A stretch of DNA of 64,000 nt from positions 7,003-71,002 of the forward strand of contig CAZTPA010000006.1 of NCBI GenBank assembly GCA_964614525.1, in the 5' to 3' direction. Source of the stretch: PWND01 sp964614525. Its GTDB lineage: Bacteria; Bacteroidota; Bacteroidia; Bacteroidales; UBA7960. Positions 52,278 through 60,984 of the stretch are shown here, piece after piece (within the stretch, counting starts at the first letter, position 1; each line of letters starts with the position of its first letter). The position numbers and the translations under genes were made by a program. The notes beneath the pieces were generated by a model, which ran no database searches, had not been told where the DNA came from, and worked only from the letters and a program-made list of their open reading frames with translations.

Positions 52278-53828
52278 CTAAAGATTTATTTCATCGTCAT
52301 GTTTATTGAAGAAATGATATTCCAGAAAATGATAAGAAAACACAGGTTCGACTTTAATTCGTTTTTTAAACTTCAGCATCCATTTCCATTTCAAGGAGAA
52401 AAATCCTTTATTAATAAATGCATGAATAAATGGGTGAACTCTTAAAGTCAAGAATTTTTCATTTTGTTCTTCAATAAGGTATGATATATTATTTTCTATT
52501 TCATCAATAAGCATACTACTTGGCTTAATTTCACCGGTACCACCGCAGGAAGGACATTTTTCAAGAACCTCGATATTAGTTTCAGTTCTTACTCTTTGTC
52601 TGGTAATTTGAACGAGACCAAATTTGCTTGGAGGAAGAATATTATGTTTCGCTCTGTCTTTTTTCATCTCTTCCTTCATAACTTCGAAGAGTTTCCGTCG
52701 ATTTGCAGCTTCGTTCATATCTATAAAATCAACGACAATAATACCACCCATATCTCTCAATCTGAGTTGTCTGGCAATTTCTCTGGCCGATTCCAGGTTC
52801 ACTTCAAGAGCATTAGCTTCCTGGCTGTTATCTTTATTAATTCTGTGTCCCGAGTTTACATCAATTACATGCAATGCTTCTGTATGTTCAATAATCAGGT
52901 AAGTTCCACTTTTCATTGAAACAACCTTGCCGAAAGAACTTCTAATTTGCTTTTCAACGCCAAAGTGTTCAAAAATTGGTTCATTTCCTTTGTAATACTT
53001 TAGTATATCGGCTTTTTCAGGAGCTATAGTTTTAACAAAATCTTTAAGTTCAGCAAAAACGGTAGGATCATCCACATGGATATTATTAAAACTTTCATTG
53101 AGCAAATCTCTTAAAATAGCGCTGCTTCTATTAATTTCGTCCTGAATCATTGCCGGTGGTTTTGCAACAGAAAGTTTTTCAACAATTGCATACCATTTTT
53201 CAATAAGACTTGTAAGATCAGAAACAAGATCTGCAACCATTTTACCTTCAGCAACAGTTCTGATAATAACTCCAAAATTTTGTGGTTTTATACTTTGAAG
53301 TAATCTTTTGAGCCTGTTTTTTTCTTCAGGATTTTTTATTTTTTGAGATACAGAAATTCTATCGGAGAATGGCACTAAAACCAGATATCTTCCGGCAAGA
53401 CTAATTTCGCAGGTAATTCTGGGGCCTTTAGTTGAAATTGGCTCTTTAGCTACCTGAACAAGCACAAATTGATTAACAGATAATACATTTGCTATTTTGC
53501 CTGATTTTTCAATATCATCTTCTAAAACGAACTCCTCCATTGGAATCGTTCTAGATTTGTTGTTCATTGCGATTTTTGTGTACTTATTCAGGCTTTTAAC
53601 CTGAGGCCCTAAGTCTAAATAATGCAAAAAGGCATCTCTTTCATATCCAACATCCACAAAAGCAGCATTTAACCCGGAAATAATCTTTTTAACTCTTCCA
53701 AGATAAACATCACCAACAGAGTAGTTGTTATTGTTTTTATCTTTATGCAGCTCCACAAGAAGTTTATCTTCCATAAGAGCCATTACTACTTCGTTATTGC
53801 CTGAATTTATAATTAATTCTTTATTCAC
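52278..53828 (-). CDS. rng: ribonuclease G/E family endoribonuclease
   Basis: 516 residues. The N-terminal S1-like domain has 'GDVYLGRVKKIISGLNAAFV' with 'YERDAFLHY'. The catalytic DNase I-like part has 'GGIIVVDFIDMNEAANRRKL', and the zinc-link is 'CPSCGGTG'. It processes rRNA and mRNA 5' ends. The start is a GTG (53826-53828): the N-terminus MNKELIINSG matches other family members, and no ATG in a reasonable place is available. It is downstream of the small basic protein and HU genes. Confidence 0.93.
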   Translation of the reverse strand: MNKELIINSGNNEVVMALMEDKLLVELHKDKNNNNYSVGDVYLGRVKKIISGLNAAFVDVGYERDAFLHYLDLGPQVKSLNKYTKIAMNNKSRTIPMEEFVLEDDIEKSGKIANVLSVNQFVLVQVAKEPISTKGPRITCEISLAGRYLVLVPFSDRISVSQKIKNPEEKNRLKRLLQSIKPQNFGVIIRTVAEGKMVADLVSDLTSLIEKWYAIVEKLSVAKPPAMIQDEINRSSAILRDLLNESFNNIHVDDPTVFAELKDFVKTIAPEKADILKYYKGNEPIFEHFGVEKQIRSSFGKVVSMKSGTYLIIEHTEALHVIDVNSGHRINKDNSQEANALEVNLESAREIARQLRLRDMGGIIVVDFIDMNEAANRRKLFEVMKEEMKKDRAKHNILPPSKFGLVQITRQRVRTETNIEVLEKCPSCGGTGEIKPSSMLIDEIENNISYLIEEQNEKFLTLRVHPFIHAFINKGFFSLKWKWMLKFKKRIKVEPVFSYHFLEYHFFNKHDDEINL

Positions 53829-53910
53829 GAGTTACAGATAATTTGAAATAAAACTGATCACCTAAAAAATAGTGATTATGGAGAGAAAGCAAACCCGGTT
53901 AATATTATAA

Positions 53911-53945
53911 ACAAAAACTACATAATACCGGAATCGGCATTATGT
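53911..53945 (-). terminator. intrinsic terminator after the 29-aa basic protein gene
   Basis: On the minus strand ACATAATGCCG pairs with CGGTATTATGT (one G-U, 4-nt loop), followed by a U-rich run. It separates the small basic gene from rng, which lies about 80 bp further on. Confidence 0.7.
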
Positions 53946-53990
53946 AATTTTTGTAGGCTAGGAAACAAATACTAATATGAAATATTAATA

Positions 53991-54080
53991 TTATCTCTTT
54001 TTATGCCTGTTTTTACGTAAACGCTTTTTGCGTTTATGCGTGGCCATCTTATGTCTTTTTCTTTTTTTTCCGCTTGGCAT
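53991..54080 (-). CDS. 29-residue basic protein, mS38/AURKAIP1/COX24-like (DUF1713)
   Basis: ATG at 54078-54080, 29 residues beginning MPSGKKRKRHKMATHKRKKR and ending RHKKR, with 18 Lys/Arg residues. This tiny protein is conserved in Bacteroidota and matches the 'KKRxxRMxxHKxRKRLRKxRHK' core of mitochondrial mS38 (AURKAIP1/COX24). It resembles bS22, the small extra ribosomal protein of mycobacteria. It probably binds 16S rRNA near the decoding site. Genes this short are often missed. It sits between HU and rng. Confidence 0.85.
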   Translation of the reverse strand: MPSGKKRKRHKMATHKRKKRLRKNRHKKR

Positions 54081-54125
54081 ATCTTTGTTTTTTAAATTGT
54101 TAAAAATTAAGCTATTAATTTAAAA

Positions 54126-54419
54126 TTATTTCGCAGCTTTAACTGTTTTTTTTACTTCACCAACAAACTCTTTCGCAGGTTTAAAAGAAGGAATACAATG
54201 AGCCGGAATAATAATAGTTGTGTTTTTTGAAATATTGCGACCGGTTTTCTCAGCTCTTTCTTTAATAATGAAGCTTCCAAAACCTCTTAAATAAACATTT
54301 TCTCCTTTCACAAGTGAACCTTTAACTGTATTCATAAAAGCTTCAACAGTCTTCTGAACAACAACCTTTTCAACTCCTGTTTTGTTAGCAATTTCATTTA
54401 CAATTTCCGCTTTTGTCAT
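54126..54419 (-). CDS. hup: HU-family DNA-binding protein
   Basis: 97 residues. Helical dimerisation part (1-45) followed by the beta-arm: 'VYLRGFGSFIIKERAEKTGRN' and 'IIIPAHCIPSFKPAKEF', ending in a Lys/Ala tail. In HU the arm inserts Pro into the minor groove; here the arm tip Pro is in IIIPAH. It is a nucleoid protein of high abundance. The promoter upstream is strong. Confidence 0.93.
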   Translation of the reverse strand: MTKAEIVNEIANKTGVEKVVVQKTVEAFMNTVKGSLVKGENVYLRGFGSFIIKERAEKTGRNISKNTTIIIPAHCIPSFKPAKEFVGEVKKTVKAAK

Positions 54420-54476
54420 GATAATAATTTTTTTTGATTTTATAATTTAATAATTAGTTTGTTTTCAATCGGGTTG

Positions 54477-54510
54477 CAAAGTTAACTTTTTTCTAAAATA
54501 AAGAAAACAA
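54477..54510 (-). promoter_or_regulatory. promoter of the HU gene
   Basis: On the minus strand TTG (54508-54510), 23 bp, then TAACTTTG (54477-54484). A full match to the phylum consensus, about 58 bp before the ATG. Confidence 0.65.
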
Positions 54511-54725
54511 TTTGTTCTTTTTTATATTATTTAAATAGGTGATATTAACAATATTACGACATCTTTTTTATATATGCACATAAAAAAGCGCAATATTAGT
54601 GATTAAAGCTGCATAAAAAAAACTAATTTTGATAATAATATAAACCGGAGCAAACGCAAGAAAGACAGAAGTTTGATAAATTTAAATCACAAATATAGAT
54701 TGTTTTATCTTATTTTTATTGCATT

Positions 54726-54759
54726 TTGTTTTTATTTTAGATAATTGTTTATATCTTTG
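54726..54759 (+). promoter_or_regulatory. promoter of ssb
   Basis: TTG (54726-54728), 23 bp, then TATCTTTG (54752-54759). The leader before the ATG at 54804 would be about 38 nt. Confidence 0.65.
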
Positions 54760-54803
54760 TTGAGAAATTATTAATTAATTGTATAATCATAAAAAAAATT
54801 ATT

Positions 54804-55232
54804 ATGGCTGGAGTAAACAAAGTAATTCTAGTTGGTAACCTTGGAAAAGACCCTGAAATCAGAAGCCTGGAAAGCGGAGTAAAAGTTGCTTCATTTCCTA
54901 TTGCAACTTCGGAAGTTTACAAAAACAAAGAAGGTGTAAAGAATGAGATCACTGAATGGCACAACATTGTATTATGGCGCGGTTTAGCTGAATTAGCTGA
55001 AAAGTATTTGAGTAAAGGAAATCAAATATATCTTGAAGGCCGCATCAGAACACGCCAGTGGGATGACAAAGATGGAAATAAAAGATATACTACAGAAATT
55101 ATCGGAGATAATCTTACATTTCTAGGTGGTGGCAAAGGCTCTAAAGAGAACCAACAAGAGAGTGCAAGCAAAGGAGAGAGTAACCAAAATGAAGAAATAG
55201 TGCCTGAAGCTGATGATGACTTGCCATTTTAA
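54804..55232 (+). CDS. ssb: single-stranded DNA-binding protein
   Basis: 142 residues. OB-fold (about 1-108): 'GVNKVILVGNLGKDPEIRSL', 'EWHNIVLWRGLAELAEKYL' and 'GNQIYLEGRIRTRQWDD'. A flexible linker and the acidic tip DDDLPF at the C-terminus follow; this tip recruits repair and replication partners. Length is shorter than in E. coli but normal for Bacteroidota. Confidence 0.95.
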   Translation: MAGVNKVILVGNLGKDPEIRSLESGVKVASFPIATSEVYKNKEGVKNEITEWHNIVLWRGLAELAEKYLSKGNQIYLEGRIRTRQWDDKDGNKRYTTEIIGDNLTFLGGGKGSKENQQESASKGESNQNEEIVPEADDDLPF

Positions 55233-55250
55233 TTAAGTTATTATCATTCA

Positions 55251-55288
55251 AAAAAAACCTTATTAGGAAATCCTAATAAGGTTTTTTT
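55251..55288. terminator. bidirectional intrinsic terminator
   Basis: An 11-bp perfect stem (CCTTATTAGGA with TCCTAATAAGG, minimal loop) flanked by A7 and T7. It ends ssb and the convergent lipoprotein gene. Confidence 0.92.
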
Positions 55289-55335
55289 ATTATCATGACA
55301 TTTTTAACACTAAAAAAAACAACTAAAACTAAAAC

Positions 55336-56109
55336 TTATTCATCATATAATTTCCCAATAGCAATTTGAGCACCAATACCATAAAAAACAGGAACATGTT
55401 TCCAGGAGTTTGGGTTTTGTTCATATATAGGATATGACAATCCTACAGAAGTAACAAATCTCACTCTTTTACTTCCAAATTTAAATGAAAGAGCAGGTTC
55501 AGCCAGATATTTATATTCTCCAAAAATACTTACGGATGAAAGTCTTAATGCTAAATTGCGCTCAACTCTCATCTTTCCAAAATATATTGTATTGCCGACT
55601 GCAGACTGTACAAAGTATTTATAAATTACACCGCTTTGAAGATCCACTCCGGGATCATAATCATCAGAATATATAGCAGCAAAAGTGTCATAATACTGTG
55701 GTATATTACCTAATCCTGCACCACCATAAACTTCAAAACTCTTATCTTCGAGAAAAGTCCCAAAATAGCCAAGTCCCAGTTCACCATGATAAAGCAGCGG
55801 CTTTAAATATAATGAATGAGGCCTTGAAAAAATAAATTCAGTTTCTGTCCAGTCAAGGGCAAGACTATTATACAGGCCACCATTAACTATAACTCCAATA
55901 TTATCTGTAACGGCTAAAGCTGTTTGAAAATCAAAATTCATATCATGATCAAGATATGCTGAAAATTGGGTTTCTCCTTGCTGAGAAAGCATAGGTGTAT
56001 TTATAGGTACAGGCCGATACAACACATTGCAAGAAGACAAAAAGATAATTGAAAAGAAAAACGAAAGAATTAAAACTCTTTGCAATGAAATTCTAATATT
56101 ATTTTTCAT
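55336..56109 (-). CDS. hypothetical lipoprotein with outer-membrane-barrel-like repeats
   Basis: 257 residues. Lipoprotein signal ending LSSC (Cys27). The mature part has alternating strands ('QFSAYLDHDMNFDFQTALAV', 'LYLKPLLYHGELGLGYFG', 'RVRFVTSVGLSYPIY') and ends 'GIGAQIAIGKLYDE'. It resembles Bacteroidota outer-membrane barrels anchored by a lipid, but no named family is evident. It is monocistronic. Confidence 0.65.
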   Translation of the reverse strand: MKNNIRISLQRVLILSFFFSIIFLSSCNVLYRPVPINTPMLSQQGETQFSAYLDHDMNFDFQTALAVTDNIGVIVNGGLYNSLALDWTETEFIFSRPHSLYLKPLLYHGELGLGYFGTFLEDKSFEVYGGAGLGNIPQYYDTFAAIYSDDYDPGVDLQSGVIYKYFVQSAVGNTIYFGKMRVERNLALRLSSVSIFGEYKYLAEPALSFKFGSKRVRFVTSVGLSYPIYEQNPNSWKHVPVFYGIGAQIAIGKLYDE

Positions 56110-56480
56110 TTTTAATGTTTTTAATTAATTAATAAAACGAATAACACTTTCATTAAGAATCATTTGCATTAGAAAAAATTGCAAACTTTATTTTTATCTA
56201 TATTCTGGTTAATTCCGTGTATATTTTTTAGCTTTATATTTTATTATAATAAAAACATTGCAAAACAAATGATAATATTTTAATTAAACAAGAAATATAA
56301 ACTTTATTTTTACATCTTCTTATTTAAACGATTTTTTATACCTGCTTATCAGTCATTTGTCTCAATTGTATTTTAACAATTACTTTTGTTTTAAAATTTC
56401 TAACTTAAATATCCTATGGTATTTGTCTTTAAAGTATAAAAAAGTGGTTAAATTTATACCTTAATTATTTGTATAAAAAA
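56110..56480. other. 371-bp divergent spacer upstream of the metallophosphoesterase
   Basis: No gene. It contains a good plus-strand promoter at 56357-56388. The left part should hold the promoter of the lipoprotein gene. No other structure is seen. Confidence 0.55.
56357..56388 (+). promoter_or_regulatory. promoter of the metallophosphoesterase-sensor operon
   Basis: TTG (56357-56359), 21 bp, then TACTTTTG (56381-56388). A full consensus match, giving a leader of about 85 nt before the ATG at 56481. Confidence 0.6.
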
Positions 56481-57254
56481 ATGAAAATTGCGTTCATTTC
56501 TGACATCCATGAAGACATTAAAAGCTTAACACGCGCTATGCGTTTGATAGAGAAAAGCGCTTGTGATGAAATTGTTTGCCTGGGAGACATAATAGGCTTC
56601 AGCGTTCCTTTTTACAAATATCTTAACACGCGGGATGCAAATGCATGCATAAAGCTTATATCAGAAAATACAAAATACACAGTAGCTGGCAATCATGAGC
56701 ATTTTGCTCTAAGAAAAATCCCAATGAGTACAAACGGAATAGATATTCCAGCCAACTGGTATGAGCTTACATTTGAAGAGCGAAAACAAACAACCGATAA
56801 TAAAGTATGGCTATATGAAGACAATGAACTTTCTCCGCTTTTAAATGATTTTTCAAAAAACTGGCTACTTAATCTTCCTGAATATACAACTATTAAAATA
56901 GATGAAATAAGAGTCTTGCTAAGTCATTATATCTTTCCGGACAATACAGGCTTCACCAAACACTTCATTAATACAATGACAGAATTCCGGAATCATTTAG
57001 AACTTATGAACAAACATAATGCAAGGCTTTCGGTGTTCGGGCATGCACATCCGGCAGGGCTTTATAACGTAGATTCTATTAATAACAAGTTTTACATTAC
57101 AAAGAAGACAAAAGTCTGCAAATCTTTATACGCTGTTGGAATACCTGCAATCACTTCTGCATCGGCCTATCAGGGTTTTGCTGTCTTTGATTCAGGCAAA
57201 GGATTATTCGAAACCATAGCCTTAAACAACAGGCTAAGATATTTTAACAAATAG
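56481..57254 (+). CDS. calcineurin-like metallophosphoesterase
   Basis: 257 residues from the ATG at 56481; a TTG four codons earlier is less likely. All metallophosphoesterase motifs are present: 'FISDIHED' (DxH), 'VCLGDIIGF' (GDxxG), 'VAGNHEHF' (GNHE), 'LLSHYIF' and 'VFGHAHPAG' (GHxH). It should hydrolyse a phosphodiester or phosphomonoester, possibly a nucleotide. It lies 77 bp upstream of the Cache-DUF294 sensor gene and is probably in the same operon, so turnover of a signalling nucleotide is an attractive but unproven idea. Confidence 0.85.
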   Translation: MKIAFISDIHEDIKSLTRAMRLIEKSACDEIVCLGDIIGFSVPFYKYLNTRDANACIKLISENTKYTVAGNHEHFALRKIPMSTNGIDIPANWYELTFEERKQTTDNKVWLYEDNELSPLLNDFSKNWLLNLPEYTTIKIDEIRVLLSHYIFPDNTGFTKHFINTMTEFRNHLELMNKHNARLSVFGHAHPAGLYNVDSINNKFYITKKTKVCKSLYAVGIPAITSASAYQGFAVFDSGKGLFETIALNNRLRYFNK

Positions 57255-57331
57255 AGTCATATACAAATAGGATAAAAAAATTAAAGAGCTTTTATAAAAT
57301 ACTGCAGAGCAATTAACTAAAATGTTTTCTA

Positions 57332-60238
57332 ATGAAAAGAGAAACAAATTCTATGTTAAAATTCTTCTTTAGGATAATTTTTCCGGCTTTTCTAGCTGTC
57401 TTATTTTTTGTTATTGCTTTGTTTTATATTGTTATTCCCATTTTTGAGAACGCTATGATGGATAGAAAGCGTGAAATGATAAAAGAACTCACAAATACAG
57501 CCTCCAGTATTCTTCAAAAATATCACCAAGATGAGGAGGCAGGGCTTATATCCAAAGAGGATGCTCAACAAACTGCAATAGCAAGGATACAATATTTAAA
57601 ATACGGTGAAGAAAACAAAGATTATTTTTGGATTACCGATATGCATCCAAATATGATTATGCATCCGTACCGGCCTTATCTGAACAATACAGATCTCACT
57701 AATTATAAAGATTCACTGGGAAGAAAAATGTTTGTAAGGTCTGTTGAGATAGTAAAAGAACAAGGCCATGGTTTTATTGAATATATGTGGCAATGGAAAG
57801 ATGATTCTACTCAAATTGTTCCTAAATTATCTTATGTAAAAGGTTTTGAGCCTTGGAACTGGATTGTTGGCACGGGAATTTATATTGAAGACGTAAAGAA
57901 AGACATATCTAATTTATCATCAAGGCTATTTTATATAAGTGCAATTATTGCGATTATTGTGGCAATGATACTTTTGTTTATATCAATACAATCACTGAAA
58001 ATTGAGCGAAACAAGCAAAAAGCGGAAATTAAGCTCAAAGAATCACGCGAAAAGTACAGGTCTCTAGTGGAAGCTTCAACAGAAGGCCTTGTAATGATAA
58101 GCGACAACAGGATTATATTTACTAATGCCGTTTTTCTAAACATGGTACAACTCAGTTTTGAAGAATTGGAAAAGCTGAAATGGCAAGACATTTTTACTTT
58201 GCCTGAAAATATTATTAAAAACCTGGAACACGGCAAACATGACATTGAGACAGAGCCCTTTGAAACAGAAATTCATCTTCCCGGAAAAACAAAAACAGAA
58301 GTTCTGATAAATATTACGCCAATACTGTTTTATGGTAAAAAAGCGGTAATTTTTTCAATCAAAGATATAAGTTCTGATATTTTAATAAAGCAAGAGCTTT
58401 TTGAGAGTCGCGAACGCTTTAAAAGCTTGATGGATAAATTAGAAGTTGGCATTTTCAGAACGACAATGGATGCAAGAGGCCGTTTTATAGAGGCTAACGA
58501 AACAGCTCTAAATCTATTAGGATTTAAAGATTATTCTCAAATAAAAAATAAATATATTCTTGATTTTTTCGCAGAAGATGAAGATAAAAGAAGCTTCAGA
58601 AAGAAGTTGTTAAAAACATGCTTTATTAAAAACGAAGTAGTAAAGATAAAAACAACAAAAGGCAAAATTGAACACATGATGGTTTCACTTGCTGTTATTC
58701 CCAATAATAAAGGAGAAGCAGTGTATTGTGATGGTATAATTGAATCCTTTTCGGAGAATAAAATTGACAATGTACACCAACAAAAACAAATAGACGCAGA
58801 AGATTTCAGAACTTTATTAAACAGCATCTCAGTAAAAGGATTTGAGAAGCCTATTTATACAATTTCTCTCAACCAAACTATAAAAGAAGCTTCTCAAATA
58901 ATGGAAGAATTAAACCATAAACATTTATTTATTACCGATAGCGAAAAAAGAATACTGGGATATATTACAAATAATGAAATAGCTGAAGGTTTACTAAAAT
59001 CAAACAATATAACAAAATTATCACCTGCTTATAGTATAATGAAGTCGCCCGTTTTTTCAATACCTGCTTATACCTCAATAATAAGTGCGCGTGAAATGAT
59101 TAAAAGAACCGCATCACAACTTCTAATAATTGATAATCCGCAGGAAGAAGCAAAAGGATATATTTGCCTGGAAGATATTGGCAGCATAGCAGATGTTTAT
59201 CTTAGTGAAATATTTGCAAAATTTACAAAAGCCGGTACAATTGAAAGTTTAGCAAAATTAAGAAGTGAATTTGTAAGATTTGTTTCCAAACTTGTTGATA
59301 ATAATATTAGTTACAGTATAATATTACAGTTATTGTCAGATGCTTTTGATGCAATTATTTCAAGACTTTTTACACTTTCAGAAAAAGAATTCGGCAAAGC
59401 TCCTGTAAACTTTGCTTTCATCGTACTTGGCAGTGAAGGCCGCAATGAACAAACACTAAACACAGATCAGGATAATGCTATTATATATGCCGATCCTGAT
59501 GAAAAAGACAAAGCTGAAGTTGAAAAATATTTCCTTGCCTTAGGAAAATGGATGAGTGATTCTCTTGACAAAATAGGATATTCACTTTGCAAAGGAAACA
59601 ATATGGCTATGAATCCAAGATGGAATAAACCATTAAGTGAATGGAAAAATTATTTTCATAAATGGATAAATAAAGGCCATGCAAAAGATTTATTAGATAT
59701 AAATATTTTTTTTGATTTTAGATTATCCTACGGAGAGTCTTATTTAATTAACGACTTACAATCATATATTCTGAAAGTTAGTAAATCAAACCCGGCATAC
59801 CTTCATCATCTTGCAAAAAACACGATGAACTTTAAACCCTCAGTTAATTTCTTTGGAAATATAGTTGTAGGCTCAACCGGAGCTCCGCCTGATACATTAA
59901 ACTTAAAAGATAATATTGCAGCATTAGTAAACTTTGCCAGAGTTTATGCTTTGAAAAACGAGATTACTCAAAAAAACACTCTTGCACGACTTCAAACGCT
60001 ATACAGTATCGGAATAATTAATGACACCGACATGCTGGAAATACAACATGCATATGAATATTTGAGCACAATGAGATTAAAACATCAAGCATCGCAGATT
60101 CTAAAAAATGTAAAGCCGGATAATTATATCAATGCAAAAAGTCTTACTGAGATTGAAAAAACAACTTTGAAAAAAGTACTATCTGTAATTGGTAATTTTT
60201 TGACAAGATTAACCCATGATTTTAATCTTAATATATAA
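57332..60238 (+). CDS. multidomain sensor: Cache-PAS-PAS-CBS-CBS-DUF294 nucleotidyltransferase-like
   Basis: 968 residues. TM1 (about 10-32); extracytoplasmic single Cache domain (about 38-190, 'NKDYFWITDMHPNMIMHP', 'WNWIVGTGIYIEDV'); TM2 (about 197-219); PAS1 (about 236-350, 'YRSLVEASTEGLVMISDN'); PAS2 (about 358-480); two CBS repeats (about 505-630, 'KHLFITDSEKRILGYIT', 'SQLLIID'); DUF294 nucleotidyltransferase-like domain (about 640-790) with GSEGRNEQTLNTDQDNA at 700-716; helical DUF294 C-terminal domain to the end. There is no histidine kinase, GGDEF or methyl-accepting domain. Proteobacterial DUF294 proteins have cNMP-CBS-DUF294 beside a DUF4212/SSS symporter; here Cache and PAS domains replace the cNMP part, and the symporter pair is encoded 0.9 kb away. 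Confidence 0.88.
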   Translation: MKRETNSMLKFFFRIIFPAFLAVLFFVIALFYIVIPIFENAMMDRKREMIKELTNTASSILQKYHQDEEAGLISKEDAQQTAIARIQYLKYGEENKDYFWITDMHPNMIMHPYRPYLNNTDLTNYKDSLGRKMFVRSVEIVKEQGHGFIEYMWQWKDDSTQIVPKLSYVKGFEPWNWIVGTGIYIEDVKKDISNLSSRLFYISAIIAIIVAMILLFISIQSLKIERNKQKAEIKLKESREKYRSLVEASTEGLVMISDNRIIFTNAVFLNMVQLSFEELEKLKWQDIFTLPENIIKNLEHGKHDIETEPFETEIHLPGKTKTEVLINITPILFYGKKAVIFSIKDISSDILIKQELFESRERFKSLMDKLEVGIFRTTMDARGRFIEANETALNLLGFKDYSQIKNKYILDFFAEDEDKRSFRKKLLKTCFIKNEVVKIKTTKGKIEHMMVSLAVIPNNKGEAVYCDGIIESFSENKIDNVHQQKQIDAEDFRTLLNSISVKGFEKPIYTISLNQTIKEASQIMEELNHKHLFITDSEKRILGYITNNEIAEGLLKSNNITKLSPAYSIMKSPVFSIPAYTSIISAREMIKRTASQLLIIDNPQEEAKGYICLEDIGSIADVYLSEIFAKFTKAGTIESLAKLRSEFVRFVSKLVDNNISYSIILQLLSDAFDAIISRLFTLSEKEFGKAPVNFAFIVLGSEGRNEQTLNTDQDNAIIYADPDEKDKAEVEKYFLALGKWMSDSLDKIGYSLCKGNNMAMNPRWNKPLSEWKNYFHKWINKGHAKDLLDINIFFDFRLSYGESYLINDLQSYILKVSKSNPAYLHHLAKNTMNFKPSVNFFGNIVVGSTGAPPDTLNLKDNIAALVNFARVYALKNEITQKNTLARLQTLYSIGIINDTDMLEIQHAYEYLSTMRLKHQASQILKNVKPDNYINAKSLTEIEKTTLKKVLSVIGNFLTRLTHDFNLNI

Positions 60239-60248
60239 TTATTATGTA

Positions 60249-60938
60249 TTAACCAACAGCACTTATTTTTGTCAATAATCTTTTATCAATAATTTGAACC
60301 TCTTTGCCATTTAATCCGATTATACCTTCTTTTTTTAATTCCATTAACAACCTAACCGTATTTTCCTCGGAAATAGCAGATAATTCTCCAAGTTCTTTCC
60401 TTGTCATATTAATATTAAACTCATCAGAATTATACAAACTAGAAAGATACAGCAAACTGTCAGCAACTCTGCCACGAATATTCTTCTGATTCAGGGTAAT
60501 TATTTTGTTCATAATGGAAGCAACAGATCTTCCAAAAGCAGCATTAAGTTTTAACAAAAACTCATGATGCTTCAGGTATAAGTTTTTAATTAAATCCAGA
60601 TCTATCATACATACACGAGTATCTTCGAGCGCAGTAACGGAATAGCAATAATTTGCTGTCTCAAAAAAAGACAATAAACCGATATAACTTTGAGGCTTTA
60701 AAATATAAAGTATTATATTTCTGTTATTTAAACCCTCAATATACAATTTCGCAGAACCTTCTAAAAGATAAATAGCATTGCTAACATTTGATCCCTGTTT
60801 GCTAATGATTTCATGTTTTTTATATAAAGCATGCAAAGGTTTTACGTTTGAAAAGTCCTTGCTGGTTTTCTTGATAACATTATAAATTTCACATTTAAAC
60901 CTACAATTAATACAATCTATTTCTTTTTCAAATCTCAT
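60249..60938 (-). CDS. Crp/Fnr-family transcriptional regulator
   Basis: 229 residues. Cyclic-nucleotide-binding-like domain (about 30-145, 'HEIISKQGSNVSNAIYLLEG', 'SYIGLLSFFETANYCYSVTA'), a dimerisation helix and a Crp-type winged helix (about 165-225, 'MTRKELGELSAISEENTVRL'). The N-terminus has clustered cysteines (CINCRFKC) that could bind a cluster, haem or metal, as in Fnr-like redox sensors. It is convergent with the sensor gene (10 bp apart) and divergent from the symporter genes, so it is the obvious candidate to regulate them. The effector is unknown. Confidence 0.9.
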   Translation of the reverse strand: MRFEKEIDCINCRFKCEIYNVIKKTSKDFSNVKPLHALYKKHEIISKQGSNVSNAIYLLEGSAKLYIEGLNNRNIILYILKPQSYIGLLSFFETANYCYSVTALEDTRVCMIDLDLIKNLYLKHHEFLLKLNAAFGRSVASIMNKIITLNQKNIRGRVADSLLYLSSLYNSDEFNINMTRKELGELSAISEENTVRLLMELKKEGIIGLNGKEVQIIDKRLLTKISAVG

Positions 60939-60959
60939 AATAGCAATTTTTTACCACAA

Positions 60960-60967
60960 CAAATATA
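60960..60967 (-). promoter_or_regulatory. candidate promoter -7 element of the Crp/Fnr gene
   Basis: TATATTTG on the minus strand, 22 bp upstream of the Crp/Fnr ATG. A TTG at 60996-60998 gives a 28-bp spacer, longer than usual. A TTGATTA motif at 60985-60991 lies between the two elements and could serve autoregulation. Confidence 0.4.
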
Positions 60968-60984
60968 TACTTATTTTAAATAAG

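Larger units (their letters stand above)
54420..54803. other. 384-bp divergent spacer between HU and ssb
   Basis: No gene. It carries the HU promoter near the left end and the ssb promoter near the right end. The centre (about 54530-54720) is AT-rich with no structure I can identify. Confidence 0.6.

Noticed and set aside
57332..60238. Sensor read as a hybrid histidine kinase because of Cache and PAS domains
   Set aside because: No HisKA H-box or HATPase motifs occur; the C-terminal half is CBS plus DUF294.
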